Positions 25,336 through 33,702 of a stretch of DNA of 64,000 bases are shown here, piece by piece; the first letter of the stretch is position 1, and each line of letters starts with the position of its first letter. Both the position numbers and the translations under genes were made by a program. This stretch comes from Caenispirillum bisanense. GTDB taxonomy: Bacteria; Pseudomonadota; Alphaproteobacteria; Rhodospirillales; Rhodospirillaceae. The stretch is taken from NCBI RefSeq assembly GCF_900230255.1, contig NZ_OCNJ01000001.1, positions 865,313 to 929,312 of the forward strand, in the 5' to 3' direction. The notes beneath the pieces were generated by a model. It searched no databases. It worked only from the letters and a program-made list of their open reading frames with translations, and was not told the DNA's origin.

Positions 25336-27315
25336 ATGCGTTGGAAGATCGTGGCGGCGGCGGCGCTCAGCGCCCTCGCGACCGCCTGTGCGCCGCTACT
25401 GCCGGAGCAGCCGCCCGCCGCCAAGGCGGTGTGGCTGGACCAGGCGTGGAACAACGAGCAGCGCTTCTGGTACCACCACGAGACCCAGGGGACGTCCACC
25501 TTCCCCGTGCCCTACACCTGGTTCATGGCGCTGGAACAGCCGCAGCTGGTGCCGACCAAGGTGGGCAAGCTGTCGGACAGCAAGTACCTCCAGGGCTTCG
25601 GCTTCATCCCGAGCCCCAGCTCCATGGCCGAGGCCGTGGCCTATGGCTATGCCCCCGACGGCGGCGGGGCGGGCGTCACCACGGCCTACTACGGGCAGGA
25701 ACGGGGCGAAAACCCGGACGGACTGCCGGTGGGCTTCGCGCGGACGCCCGGCTATGTCGACCCGACCACGGGTGCGCCGGTGCCCGACCAGATCGGCCTC
25801 AGCTGTGCGGCGTGCCACACCGGCCACATGACCTACAAGGGCACCGACATCCGCGTCGATGGCGGCCCGGCCTATACCGATCTCGGCAAGTTCAGCATCG
25901 CGCTCGGCGAGTCGCTGCTGTTCACGACGCTGGAGGCGCCGCGCTTCGACCGCTTCGCCAAGGACGTCTTCGCGCGCGAAGGCACCGCCGACACGCCGGA
26001 AAACCGCGCCACGCTCAAGGCCGGCCTGAAGGCGGTGCTGGAGGCGCTGGCAGCGCAGGAAAAGGCCTTCGGCACCACCAAGACGCAGAACGTGGAGGAA
26101 GGCTTCGGCCGCCTGGATGCGCTCAACCGCATCGGCAACCAGGTCTTCGTCACCGACCTGTGGGGTGCCGAGGGGTTCGATCCGCTGGTCAACGTGGCGC
26201 CCACCAACGCGCCGGTGAACTACCCCCACATCTGGAACACCTCGTGGTTCGAGTGGGTGCAGTATGACGCTTCCATCATGGAGCCCATGGTGCGCAATGC
26301 CGGCGAATCGCTCGGCGTCGCCGCCAAGGTGAACCTCGTCAACCCGAAGCGGCCGCTGTTCGGCTCGTCGGTGGCGGTCGACAACATCTACCAGATGGAA
26401 AGCCTGCTGGCCGGGCCGGACCCGCTGAAGCAGCCGGTGCCGGGCTTCGCCGGCCTGCGTTCGCCGCGCTGGCCGGACGCCATCCTGGGCGCCGTCGACA
26501 CGGCCAAGGCCGGGCACGGCAAGCAGCTCTATGCCGAGCTGTGCCAGGGCTGCCACCTGCCGCCGGTCAACGATCCCGAGAGCGACCTGTGGAAGCCGGA
26601 GTACCGCGACCGCTACTGGACCACGCCGACCGACATCGTGGTGCAGGTGCCGGTGGACCAGAACACCACCCGGACCGAGCCCTTCAACACCAACGGCGAA
26701 CGCTACCTCAAGCTGCCCGAGGTGCCGGTGGTGGAAATCGGCACCGATCCCGCCCAGGCCTCGGTGCTGACGGCGCGCCAGGTGGCGGTGCCGTGCTGGC
26801 TCGACCTCGCGCCGGCGCAGGCGCAGTGCGAGGGGCGGCCGGACTCCTCGTGGGTGCAGATCTCCTTCGCCGCCGCCCTCGGCGACGTGGTGCAGAACAC
26901 CACCGAGCGGTGGTACCAGGACCACGGGACCTCGCATCAGCAGCAGGAGGCCATGAACGGCTGGCGGCCCAACCACCTGCAGGCGCTGCTGGTCTACAAG
27001 GCGCGGCCGTTGGACGGCATCTGGGCGACCGGCCCGTTCCTGCACAACGGCGCGGTGCCGACGCTCATGGCGCTGCTGTCGCCGGTGGCGGAGCGGCCGC
27101 AGTCGTTCTGCGTCGGCGTGCGGGAGTTCGATCCGGTGAACGTCGGCTACGTCACCACCTGCGAGCCGGGGACCAACGTCATCAACACCAGCATCCCCGG
27201 CAACCTGAACACCGGCCATGAGTTCCGCGACGGGCCGCTCGGCAACGGCGTCATCGGCCGCGGCCTGACGGTGGCGGAGCGCGATGCGCTGGTCGAGTAC
27301 CTGAAGACCCTGTAA
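25336..27315 (+). CDS. Dihaem c-type cytochrome, RoxA/cytochrome c peroxidase-like
   Basis: The 659-aa protein has an N-terminal lipoprotein or Sec signal (ALATAC, Cys18) and two haem-attachment motifs, CAACH (157-161) and CQGCH (403-407). Length and spacing resemble RoxA-type rubber oxygenases and their uncharacterised relatives rather than the 320-340-aa MauG/CcpA peroxidases. The segment TSWFEWVQYDASIMEPMVRNAGESLG lies where RoxA proteins have their distal haem pocket. Probable location is the periplasm. Activity could be a peroxidase or dioxygenase; there is no evidence for rubber degradation in the neighbours. ATG 25336 follows AAGGGGGG. A terminator follows. Confidence 0.78.
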   Translation: MRWKIVAAAALSALATACAPLLPEQPPAAKAVWLDQAWNNEQRFWYHHETQGTSTFPVPYTWFMALEQPQLVPTKVGKLSDSKYLQGFGFIPSPSSMAEAVAYGYAPDGGGAGVTTAYYGQERGENPDGLPVGFARTPGYVDPTTGAPVPDQIGLSCAACHTGHMTYKGTDIRVDGGPAYTDLGKFSIALGESLLFTTLEAPRFDRFAKDVFAREGTADTPENRATLKAGLKAVLEALAAQEKAFGTTKTQNVEEGFGRLDALNRIGNQVFVTDLWGAEGFDPLVNVAPTNAPVNYPHIWNTSWFEWVQYDASIMEPMVRNAGESLGVAAKVNLVNPKRPLFGSSVAVDNIYQMESLLAGPDPLKQPVPGFAGLRSPRWPDAILGAVDTAKAGHGKQLYAELCQGCHLPPVNDPESDLWKPEYRDRYWTTPTDIVVQVPVDQNTTRTEPFNTNGERYLKLPEVPVVEIGTDPAQASVLTARQVAVPCWLDLAPAQAQCEGRPDSSWVQISFAAALGDVVQNTTERWYQDHGTSHQQQEAMNGWRPNHLQALLVYKARPLDGIWATGPFLHNGAVPTLMALLSPVAERPQSFCVGVREFDPVNVGYVTTCEPGTNVINTSIPGNLNTGHEFRDGPLGNGVIGRGLTVAERDALVEYLKTL

Positions 27316-27332
27316 GGGGCACCACGTCGGGG

Positions 27333-27374
27333 CGCCGCCTTCCCTCACCGGGGGAGGCGGCGTTTCTGCGTTTT
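27333..27374. terminator. Bidirectional-position terminator after the dihaem cytochrome
   Basis: CGCCGCCT (27333-27340) pairs with AGGCGGCG (27355-27362), extended inward by CCC/GGG, then GTTTCTGCGTTTT follows. It lies between convergent genes and overlaps the last base of the PAQR gene stop. Confidence 0.7.
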
Positions 27375-28063
27375 CACCCCACCACGGGCAGCACGCGGCC
27401 GTAGCCGAATTCCAGGATCACCGCCGCGAAGTGGCAGGCCGCGCCGCCCAGCACCGCGACATGCCAGCCGGCGTTGTTGAACGGCAGGCGCTCCCACACG
27501 TGCAGCACCGTGCCGGCGGTATAGACGAGCCCGCCGGCCACCAGCAGCCAGAAGGTGGTGGGGGCGACGGCGCCGGCCAGGGGCTCGATGGCGACCACCA
27601 TGACCCAGCCGAGGCCGAGGTAGAGGGCGAGGCTCAGGCGCTCGCTCATGCGCGGGAAGCCGATCTTCAGCACCACGCCCGTCACCGCGCCGCTCCACAC
27701 GATGACGGCCAGCATGGTGCCGAGCCCGCCGCCGAGGGCGTTGACCACGAAGGGCGTGTAGGTGCCGGCGATCATCACGAAGATCATGGCGTGGTCGACG
27801 CGGCGGAACATCGCCTTTGCCCGCCCCACCGGCGCCAGGTTGTAGAGTGCCGAGGCCGTCAGCATGCCGATGAGGCCGGCGGCATAGACGGCGAGGCTCG
27901 CGATCACTGGGGTGTCGGCGTTCTGGCCCGCCACCCACAGCAGGCGCACCGCCGCCAGCACGCCGAGCGGCACGCCGATCAGATGCACGACGGCGTCGGC
28001 GATGCGCTCGGCGCGGGTGTAGTCCGGGAAATAGCTGTGGTGGAAGGGCGCCGGTCGCCGCAT
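27374..28063 (-). CDS. PAQR/haemolysin III family membrane protein
   Basis: The start ATG 28063 sits behind GAAGGAGA; the upstream in-frame ATG at 28126 lacks one. The 229-aa protein has about seven hydrophobic segments. Motifs SALYNLAP and FRRVDHAMIFVMIAGTYTPF are typical of this family, in which conserved serine, histidine and aspartate residues (S in TASALYN, D in RVDH, H in the C-terminal GWHVAVLGGAACHF) form a metal site. Bacterial members (YqfA/TrhA) affect membrane fluidity; haemolysis was reported for a few. It is convergent with the cytochrome gene. Confidence 0.85.
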   Translation of the reverse strand: MRRPAPFHHSYFPDYTRAERIADAVVHLIGVPLGVLAAVRLLWVAGQNADTPVIASLAVYAAGLIGMLTASALYNLAPVGRAKAMFRRVDHAMIFVMIAGTYTPFVVNALGGGLGTMLAVIVWSGAVTGVVLKIGFPRMSERLSLALYLGLGWVMVVAIEPLAGAVAPTTFWLLVAGGLVYTAGTVLHVWERLPFNNAGWHVAVLGGAACHFAAVILEFGYGRVLPVVG

Positions 28064-28153
28064 CGCCGCGTCTCCTTCGGGTCGGGTCTCATGCTTATAA
28101 CGTTTGGTGCCGACGGCCGGACGCAAGACCCCACCACCATCGGGCGGGCGTGC

Positions 28154-29329
28154 CTACACCGCCTGTCCGGCCACCCAGCCGCTCGACCACGCCCACTGGA
28201 AATTGTAGCCGCCGAGCCACCCGGTCACGTCCACCGCCTCGCCGATGACGAACAGGCCCGGCACCTCGCGCGCCTCCATGGTGCGCGACGACAGGGCGCG
28301 GGTGTCGATGCCGCCGGCCGTCACCTCGGCCTTGGCGAAGCCCTCGGTGCCGCTCGGCACCACCTGCCAGCGGTTGAGCTGGTCGCCGGCGGCGCGCAGG
28401 GCCTTGTCGGTGAGGGTCGCCATGGCGCCCTGCGGCAGCCGCTGCTCGGCCAGCGCCTGGGCGAGGCGCGTCGGCAGCAGTTCGGCCAGCACGGTCTTCA
28501 GCTCCGCCTTGGGCCGCGCCTGCTTGCGGCCGATCAGGTGGGCGGCGGCGTCGGTCCCGGGGGCGATGTCGAGGGTGATGGCCTCGCCCGGCCGCCAGTA
28601 GGAACTGATCTGCAGGATGGCGGGGCCCGACAGACCGCGGTGAGTGAACAGGATGTTCTCGCGGAAGGCCGTGCGGCCGCAGGCGGCGGTGGCGTCGGCC
28701 GAGACGCCCGACAGCGGCCGCATCAGCGTCAGGTCGTCCTCCGCCACCGTCAGCGGCACCAGCGCCGGACGCGGCGTCACCACCGGCAGGCCGAACCGGC
28801 GGGCGAGGTCGTAGGCGAAGCCGGTGGCGCCCATCTTGGGGATCGACGGGCCGCCGGTCGCCACCACCAGGGCCGGCGCCTCGAAGACGCCCTTGTCGGT
28901 GACGACGCGGAAGGCGTCGCCGCGCGCGACGTCGGAGATGCGGTGCGACAGGCGGATGTCGACGGCGCCGTCGTGGCATTCATCCAGCAGCATGCGCAGG
29001 ATGCGCAGCGCCGTGTCGTCGCAGAACAGCTGGCCGAGCTTCTTCTCGTGGTAGGGGATGCGGTGGCGCGTCACCATCTCGAGGAAGTCGAACTGGGTGT
29101 AGCGCGACAGCGCCGACTTGGCGAAGTGCGGGTTCTCCGACAGGAAGCGCTCGGGCGCGCATTCCAGGTTGGTGAAATTGCACCGCCCGCCGCCGGCGAT
29201 GAGGATCTTCGCCCCCGGCTTGTCGGCATGGTCGAGCACCAGCACCCGCCGGCCGCGCTTGGCCGCCGTGAGCGCGCACATGAGACCGGCGGCGCCGGCC
29301 CCCAGGATGATGACGTCGAAGCTCTGCAT
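28154..29329 (-). CDS. NAD(P)/FAD-dependent oxidoreductase, HI0933/BaiN family
   Basis: A 391-aa flavoprotein with N-terminal FAD motif VIILGAGAAGLMCALTA and the family block ILIAGGGRCNFTNLE near residue 55. The segment ATGGPSIPKMGATGFAYDLARRFG and the C-terminal VIGEAVDVTGWLGGYNFQWAWSSG are highly typical of HI0933-type proteins. Some members (BaiN) reduce bile-acid intermediates; the role in free-living proteobacteria is not established. It is transcribed toward the PAQR gene with a 90-bp gap and comes after a CopD-like gene at 46 bp. Confidence 0.87.
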   Translation of the reverse strand: MQSFDVIILGAGAAGLMCALTAAKRGRRVLVLDHADKPGAKILIAGGGRCNFTNLECAPERFLSENPHFAKSALSRYTQFDFLEMVTRHRIPYHEKKLGQLFCDDTALRILRMLLDECHDGAVDIRLSHRISDVARGDAFRVVTDKGVFEAPALVVATGGPSIPKMGATGFAYDLARRFGLPVVTPRPALVPLTVAEDDLTLMRPLSGVSADATAACGRTAFRENILFTHRGLSGPAILQISSYWRPGEAITLDIAPGTDAAAHLIGRKQARPKAELKTVLAELLPTRLAQALAEQRLPQGAMATLTDKALRAAGDQLNRWQVVPSGTEGFAKAEVTAGGIDTRALSSRTMEAREVPGLFVIGEAVDVTGWLGGYNFQWAWSSGWVAGQAV

Positions 29330-29375
29330 GGGGCGCAGGTTTAGGCCCGCGCGCGCCGCTCCGCAAGCCCGCGCA

Positions 29376-29843
29376 TCAGCCGCCGAAGCCGATGTAGCCG
29401 CCGACGCCGCCGGCGACCAGGGCGCCGACGCCGAGCAGCAGGCTCGCCCGCTGCCAGCCGAGCAGGCTACGCAGCGCCGCGTCGGCCGCCGCGTCGTCGG
29501 CCTGTTCCTCCGCTTCCTCGAAGCGCTTGAGGGGGCGGGCGTAGGCGTAGAGCAATGCCAGCGTCATGAGGATGCCGAGCCCCGCCATGACGTGGATGTG
29601 CAGGCCCGCCACCGCGAAGCCGCCGTAGAGGCTGAACATCAGGGCGAAGCCGCTGGCGAGCCCCACCGCGGCGGCGGCCCAGGCCAGCGTGAAGAAGCGC
29701 GGCAGCAGGCGCGCCCACACGGCATGGCGGGCGGCGGGCTCCTCCACCGCCAGCACCGGCGGCAGCAGGACGCAGAGGAACAGCAGGCCGCCGGTCCAGG
29801 CGACCACCGCCAGCAGGTGCAGGGCGACGGCGAGCTGGTGCAT
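29376..29843 (-). CDS. CopD-like four-helix membrane protein
   Basis: The 155-aa protein from ATG 29843 has four hydrophobic segments, and begins MHQLAVALHLLAVVAWTGGLLF, where the histidines could bind haem or copper. HIHVMAGLGILMTLALLYAYARPL lies in the middle. It resembles the CopD family of copper-resistance membrane proteins, but the neighbouring genes give no copper signal (no CopC, CopA or CueR). It is 11 bp downstream of the ParA-like gene and so may be cotranscribed. Function uncertain. Confidence 0.7.
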   Translation of the reverse strand: MHQLAVALHLLAVVAWTGGLLFLCVLLPPVLAVEEPAARHAVWARLLPRFFTLAWAAAAVGLASGFALMFSLYGGFAVAGLHIHVMAGLGILMTLALLYAYARPLKRFEEAEEQADDAAADAALRSLLGWQRASLLLGVGALVAGGVGGYIGFGG

Positions 29844-29854
29844 GACCGGCCCGC

Positions 29855-30505
29855 CTACTTGTGCGCCTTGGCGATGGCGAGCAGTTCCTCGGCCAATGCC
29901 CGGATCTCCACGGCGGCCGACGACCGTCCGGCCGTCTCCACCACCCCGAGGCCGTCCATCATGCTGGCGGCGAAGGCGACGCGGTTGCCGAGGCGGCTGT
30001 CCGTCACCGGCAGCTCCAGCTTCTCCACCTCGGCGATGATGGTGTCGACCAGATTGCCGCGCGGCGGCAGGCGGTTGAGGACGATGCGGGCGTGCGTCTT
30101 CTCCTTGCGGGCGACTTCCAGCGTCGGCTGGGTGGCCCACAGGTCCATGGGCGAGGGCTGCACCGGCACCAGCAGCACGTCAGCGGCGCGGATGGCGGCC
30201 TTGGCGTCGGTCTCGGCGTGCGGCGGGGTATCGACGATCACCACGTCGACGTCGCCGCGCAGGCGGTCGAGTTCCGTCGACAGACGCCAACCCGCCACCT
30301 CCGACAGGCGCAGGCCGCCGGCGTCGTCGCCCAGGCGTTCCTGCCGCACCTTGTGCCAGCGGCCGAGGCTGCCCTGCGGGTCGATGTCCACCAACGCCAC
30401 CGTGCGGGCGCCGCCATGGGCCAGGGCCACGGCGAGCTGCGCGGCGAGCGTCGTCTTGCCGGCGCCGCCCTTCTGCTGGGCGATGGTGATGACGGTCGCG
30501 GCCAT
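29855..30505 (-). CDS. Orphan ParA-family ATPase
   Basis: The 216-aa protein has the deviant Walker A IAQQKGGAGKTTLAAQLA, the switch motif ALVDIDPQGSLGRW, and Walker B VDVVIVDTPPHAETD. These place it among small ParA/MinD-like ATPases that position DNA or protein cargo. No parB or parS-like site is visible nearby, so it is an orphan. The 11-bp spacing to the CopD-like gene suggests cotranscription. The cargo is unknown; chromosome segregation by the main ParAB is not implied. Confidence 0.82.
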   Translation of the reverse strand: MAATVITIAQQKGGAGKTTLAAQLAVALAHGGARTVALVDIDPQGSLGRWHKVRQERLGDDAGGLRLSEVAGWRLSTELDRLRGDVDVVIVDTPPHAETDAKAAIRAADVLLVPVQPSPMDLWATQPTLEVARKEKTHARIVLNRLPPRGNLVDTIIAEVEKLELPVTDSRLGNRVAFAASMMDGLGVVETAGRSSAAVEIRALAEELLAIAKAHK

Positions 30506-30584
30506 GCGGCGGGGTCCCCTGGAATAATTACGGCTTCGCCGAGGCTAGAGAACCGCCGCACATTTGCAAGTGCTTTCCAGGTGA

Positions 30585-30623
30585 GTGGCCGGGGGGAGAC
30601 GGATGAGCGCTTCCCCCGGCCAC
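30585..30623. other. Stem-loop between parA-like and doeD genes
   Basis: GTGGCCGGGGG near 30585-30595 pairs with CCCCCGGCCAC (30613-30623) across a 17-nt loop. It lies 10 bp beyond the doeD stop and could end that transcript (minus strand), but no T-run follows, so the terminator call is weak. Confidence 0.45.
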
Positions 30624-30632
30624 GGGTGTTAG

Positions 30633-32027
30633 TTACTCGCGGGCCAGTTCCGCCGCCACCTGGTCGACGGCGGTCTTGGCGGTGGCGACCACGGTGTCCA
30701 CCTCGTCGCGGGTGATGACCAGCGGCGGGGCGAAGCCGAGGATGTCGCCGTGCGGCATGGCGCGCGCCATCATGCCGTTGGCGAGGCAGGCGGCGGAGAC
30801 GCGCGGCCCCACCTTCTGCGCCGGGTCGAAGCGCTGCTTCTTCTCGCGGTCGGCGACGAACTCCAGCGCCGCCATCAGGCCGACGCCGCGCACCTCGCCC
30901 ACCAGCGGGTGGCCGTCGAAGGTTTCGTGCAGGCGCTGCTGCAGGTAGGCGCCGGTGTCGCGGGCGTTGCCCGTCAGGTCCTCGCCGTCGACGATGTCCA
31001 GGTTGGCGTTGGCCGCCGCGGCGCAGACGGGATGCGCCGAATAGGTCCAGCCGTGGCCGATGGGGCCCATCTGGTCGGAGCCGTCTTCCAGCACCTGCCA
31101 CACCTTCTCGGAAACGATCACGCCCGACAGCGGCAGGTAGCCCGACGACACGCCCTTGGCGATGGTCATGAGGTCCGGCGTGATGCCGTAGGTGTCGCTG
31201 CCGAAATACTGCCCGGTGCGGCCGAAGGCGGTGACCACCTCGTCGGCGATGAGCAGGACGTCGTGCTTGCGCAGCACCTTCTGGATCTCGTCCCAGTAGC
31301 CTTCCGGCGGCGGGACGATGCCGCCGGTGCCGAGCACCGGCTCGCCGATGAAGGCGGCCACCGTCTCCGGCCCCTCGCGCTGGATGAGGGCGTCGAGGTC
31401 GGCGGCGCAGCGCTTGGCGAAGTCGCGCGAGCTTTCGCCGGGGGTGCCGTTCCAGTACTGGTAGGGCGCGGTGGTGTGCAGGATGGGCGCGCGCGGCAGG
31501 TCGAAGGCCTTGTGGAAGGCTTCGAGCCCGGTCAGGCTGCCGGTCATGACGCCGGAGCCGTGGTAGCCGCGCCAGCGGGAGATGATCTTCTTCTTCTCCG
31601 GCCGGCCGAGGATGTTGTTGTAGTACCACACCAGCTTGATCTGGGTCTCGTTGGCGTCCGATCCGCTCATGCCGTAGTAGATGCGGCAGAGGCCCTGCGG
31701 CGCCTTCTCGATGATGCGCTGCGACAGGCGGATGACCGGCTCGTTCCCGTGGCCGACGTAGGTGTGGTAGTAGGCCAGTTCGCTCGCCTGCTTGTGGATG
31801 GCGTCGGCGATCTCCTGCCGGCCGTAGCCGACGTTGACGCAATAGAGGCCGGCGAAGGCATCCAGCGTCTTCTTGCCGGTGTCGTCCCAGATGTAGACGC
31901 CCTTGCCGCCGGTGATGATGCGGTTCGGCGTCTCGCCGGCGGCGTGCTGGCGCATGTGGGTCGACGGGTGGAAGACGTGCGCGCGGTCGAGGCTGTGCAG
32001 GTCGGTGGGCGGCATCGCGTCGGGCAT
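30633..32027 (-). CDS. doeD: Class III aminotransferase, probable diaminobutyrate transaminase
   Basis: The 464-aa protein is a fold-type I, class III PLP transaminase. YGMSGSDANETQIKL is the cofactor-phosphate region, LLIADEVVTAFGRTG carries the PLP-binding aspartate, and the Schiff-base lysine is in MTIAKGVSSGYLPLSG. In the neighbouring gene order it best fits DoeD, which moves the gamma-amino group of L-2,4-diaminobutyrate to give aspartate semialdehyde. Omega-amino acid or putrescine/GABA transaminase activity is a real alternative because these enzymes are hard to tell apart by sequence. It starts 36 bp after the doeC-like gene on the same strand. Confidence 0.75.
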   Translation of the reverse strand: MPDAMPPTDLHSLDRAHVFHPSTHMRQHAAGETPNRIITGGKGVYIWDDTGKKTLDAFAGLYCVNVGYGRQEIADAIHKQASELAYYHTYVGHGNEPVIRLSQRIIEKAPQGLCRIYYGMSGSDANETQIKLVWYYNNILGRPEKKKIISRWRGYHGSGVMTGSLTGLEAFHKAFDLPRAPILHTTAPYQYWNGTPGESSRDFAKRCAADLDALIQREGPETVAAFIGEPVLGTGGIVPPPEGYWDEIQKVLRKHDVLLIADEVVTAFGRTGQYFGSDTYGITPDLMTIAKGVSSGYLPLSGVIVSEKVWQVLEDGSDQMGPIGHGWTYSAHPVCAAAANANLDIVDGEDLTGNARDTGAYLQQRLHETFDGHPLVGEVRGVGLMAALEFVADREKKQRFDPAQKVGPRVSAACLANGMMARAMPHGDILGFAPPLVITRDEVDTVVATAKTAVDQVAAELARE

Positions 32028-32063
32028 GGGAACCTCCTGAAACTCTGGTGTTTTGTCTCGCTC

Positions 32064-33554
32064 TCAGACCGTGGCGCACACGTACTTGAGCTCGGTGAAC
32101 TCCTCCAGGCCGAGGCGCGAACCCTCGCGCCCGAGGCCGGATTGCTTGACGCCCCCGAAGGGCACGGGGGCGCCGGTGATCTTCACCCGGTTGACGGCGA
32201 CCATGCCGTATTCCAGGCCCTCCACCAGCCGCTGCACGCGGCCGTGATCGCGGGTGTAGACATAGGCGACGAGGCCGTATTCGCTGTCGTTGGCCATGGC
32301 GAGCACGTCGTCGCCGTCGTCGAACGGGATGATCGCGGCGACCGGGCCGAAGGTTTCCTCGCGGTAGATCGCCATTGCGGGGGTCACGTCGGCGAGCACG
32401 GTCGGCGCGACGAACAGGCCGCCATAGGGGTGGGCATGGCCGCCGGCGACCAGCCGGGCGCCCTTGGCGAGGGCGTCGTCGACGTGGGCGTGGCACTTGG
32501 CGACGGCGCGCTCGTGCATGAGCGGCCCGATCTCCGCCCCCGGCTCGAACCCGTCGCCGACCACCAGCGCCTCGGTGGCACGGGCGAAGGCGGCGACGAA
32601 GGCGTCGTAGACGCGGCGGTGGACGTAGATGCGGTTGGCCGCCAGGCAATCCTGGCCGGAGGTGGCGAACTTGGCCGCCATGGCACCCGTCACCGCCTCG
32701 TCCAGCGGCACGTCGTCGTAGAGGATGAACGGCGCGTGGCCGCCCAGTTCCATGGACATCTTCTTCACGGTCGCCGCGCCCTGGGCGAGCAGCTTGCGGC
32801 CGACCTCGGTCGAGCCGGTGAAGCTGAGGGCGCGCACCAGCGGGTTGGCGCACAGCTCGCCGACGATGCCCTCGGGGTCGCCGGTCAGGACGGAGAAGGT
32901 GCCGGCCGGGAAGCCGGCGCGGTCGGCCAGTTCGGCGAGCGCGAGGGCGGAATAGGGCGTTTCCGTCGCCGGGCGGACCACCACCGGGCAGCCGGCAGCG
33001 AGGGCGGCGGCGGCCTTGCGGGTGATCATGGCCGACGGGAAGTTCCACGGCGTGACGCAGGCGACGACGCCGACCGGCTCGCGCCGCACGGTCATGGTGC
33101 AGTCGGGCAGGTGGGGCGTCACGCCCTCCACGTTCACGCGGGCGGCTTCGGCGGCATAGAAGTCGATGAAGCCGGCGGCGTACTGGATCTCGCCGCGCGC
33201 CTCGGCCAGCGGCTTGCCCTGCTCCAGCACCATGAGGACCGCCAGATCCTCGGCGTGCTGCTGCATCAGGTCGTGCCAGCGGCGCAGGATGCGGCCGCGC
33301 TCCTGCGGCAGGGTGCGGCGCCAGGCGGCGAAGGCGGCATGGGCGGCGGCGACGGTGGCGCGGGTCTCGGCGGCACCGAGGGCCGGCACGGTGCCGAGCG
33401 CCATGCCGGTGCTCGGGTTGGTGACGAGGCGCACGTCACCGTCCTCGGCCGACCGCCACGCGCCGCAGTCGTAGGCTTGTTCGCGAAACAGGGCGGGGTC
33501 GCGCAGACGGGCGGCGACGTCTTCGGTGCGGGGCGTGGTGGAGACGGCCAGCAT
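32064..33554 (-). CDS. doeC: Aldehyde dehydrogenase, SSADH-like; probable DoeC
   Basis: The start ATG 33554 follows GAAAGGA; the protein has 496 aa. It is an NAD(P)-dependent aldehyde dehydrogenase: PWNFPSAMITRKAAAALAAGC is the cofactor region, SMELGGHAPFI carries the general-base Glu, and SGQDCLAANRIYV the nucleophilic Cys. The closest resemblance is to succinate-semialdehyde dehydrogenase (GabD). Between doeA-like and doeD-like genes it probably oxidises aspartate semialdehyde to aspartate (DoeC). It could instead act on succinate semialdehyde if the transaminase uses GABA. Confidence 0.78.
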   Translation of the reverse strand: MLAVSTTPRTEDVAARLRDPALFREQAYDCGAWRSAEDGDVRLVTNPSTGMALGTVPALGAAETRATVAAAHAAFAAWRRTLPQERGRILRRWHDLMQQHAEDLAVLMVLEQGKPLAEARGEIQYAAGFIDFYAAEAARVNVEGVTPHLPDCTMTVRREPVGVVACVTPWNFPSAMITRKAAAALAAGCPVVVRPATETPYSALALAELADRAGFPAGTFSVLTGDPEGIVGELCANPLVRALSFTGSTEVGRKLLAQGAATVKKMSMELGGHAPFILYDDVPLDEAVTGAMAAKFATSGQDCLAANRIYVHRRVYDAFVAAFARATEALVVGDGFEPGAEIGPLMHERAVAKCHAHVDDALAKGARLVAGGHAHPYGGLFVAPTVLADVTPAMAIYREETFGPVAAIIPFDDGDDVLAMANDSEYGLVAYVYTRDHGRVQRLVEGLEYGMVAVNRVKITGAPVPFGGVKQSGLGREGSRLGLEEFTELKYVCATV

Positions 33555-33702
33555 GAGCGGTCGATCCTTTCGCAAACGGGCGTGGTGCGGATAAGTCCAC
33601 CCTAGCGGCCGGGCCGCCGAATGGGTTTTCGAAGTCCGGCCGGGGCGCCGCGGGTTTCTTGGCGCCGCGCCGGGCGGGCCGAAGGATTTTCGGCGGGCCG
33701 CC

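Noticed and set aside
27374..28063. Haemolysin virulence factor
   Set aside because: The family name is historical. Most bacterial PAQR proteins act in membrane homeostasis, and nothing here suggests virulence.
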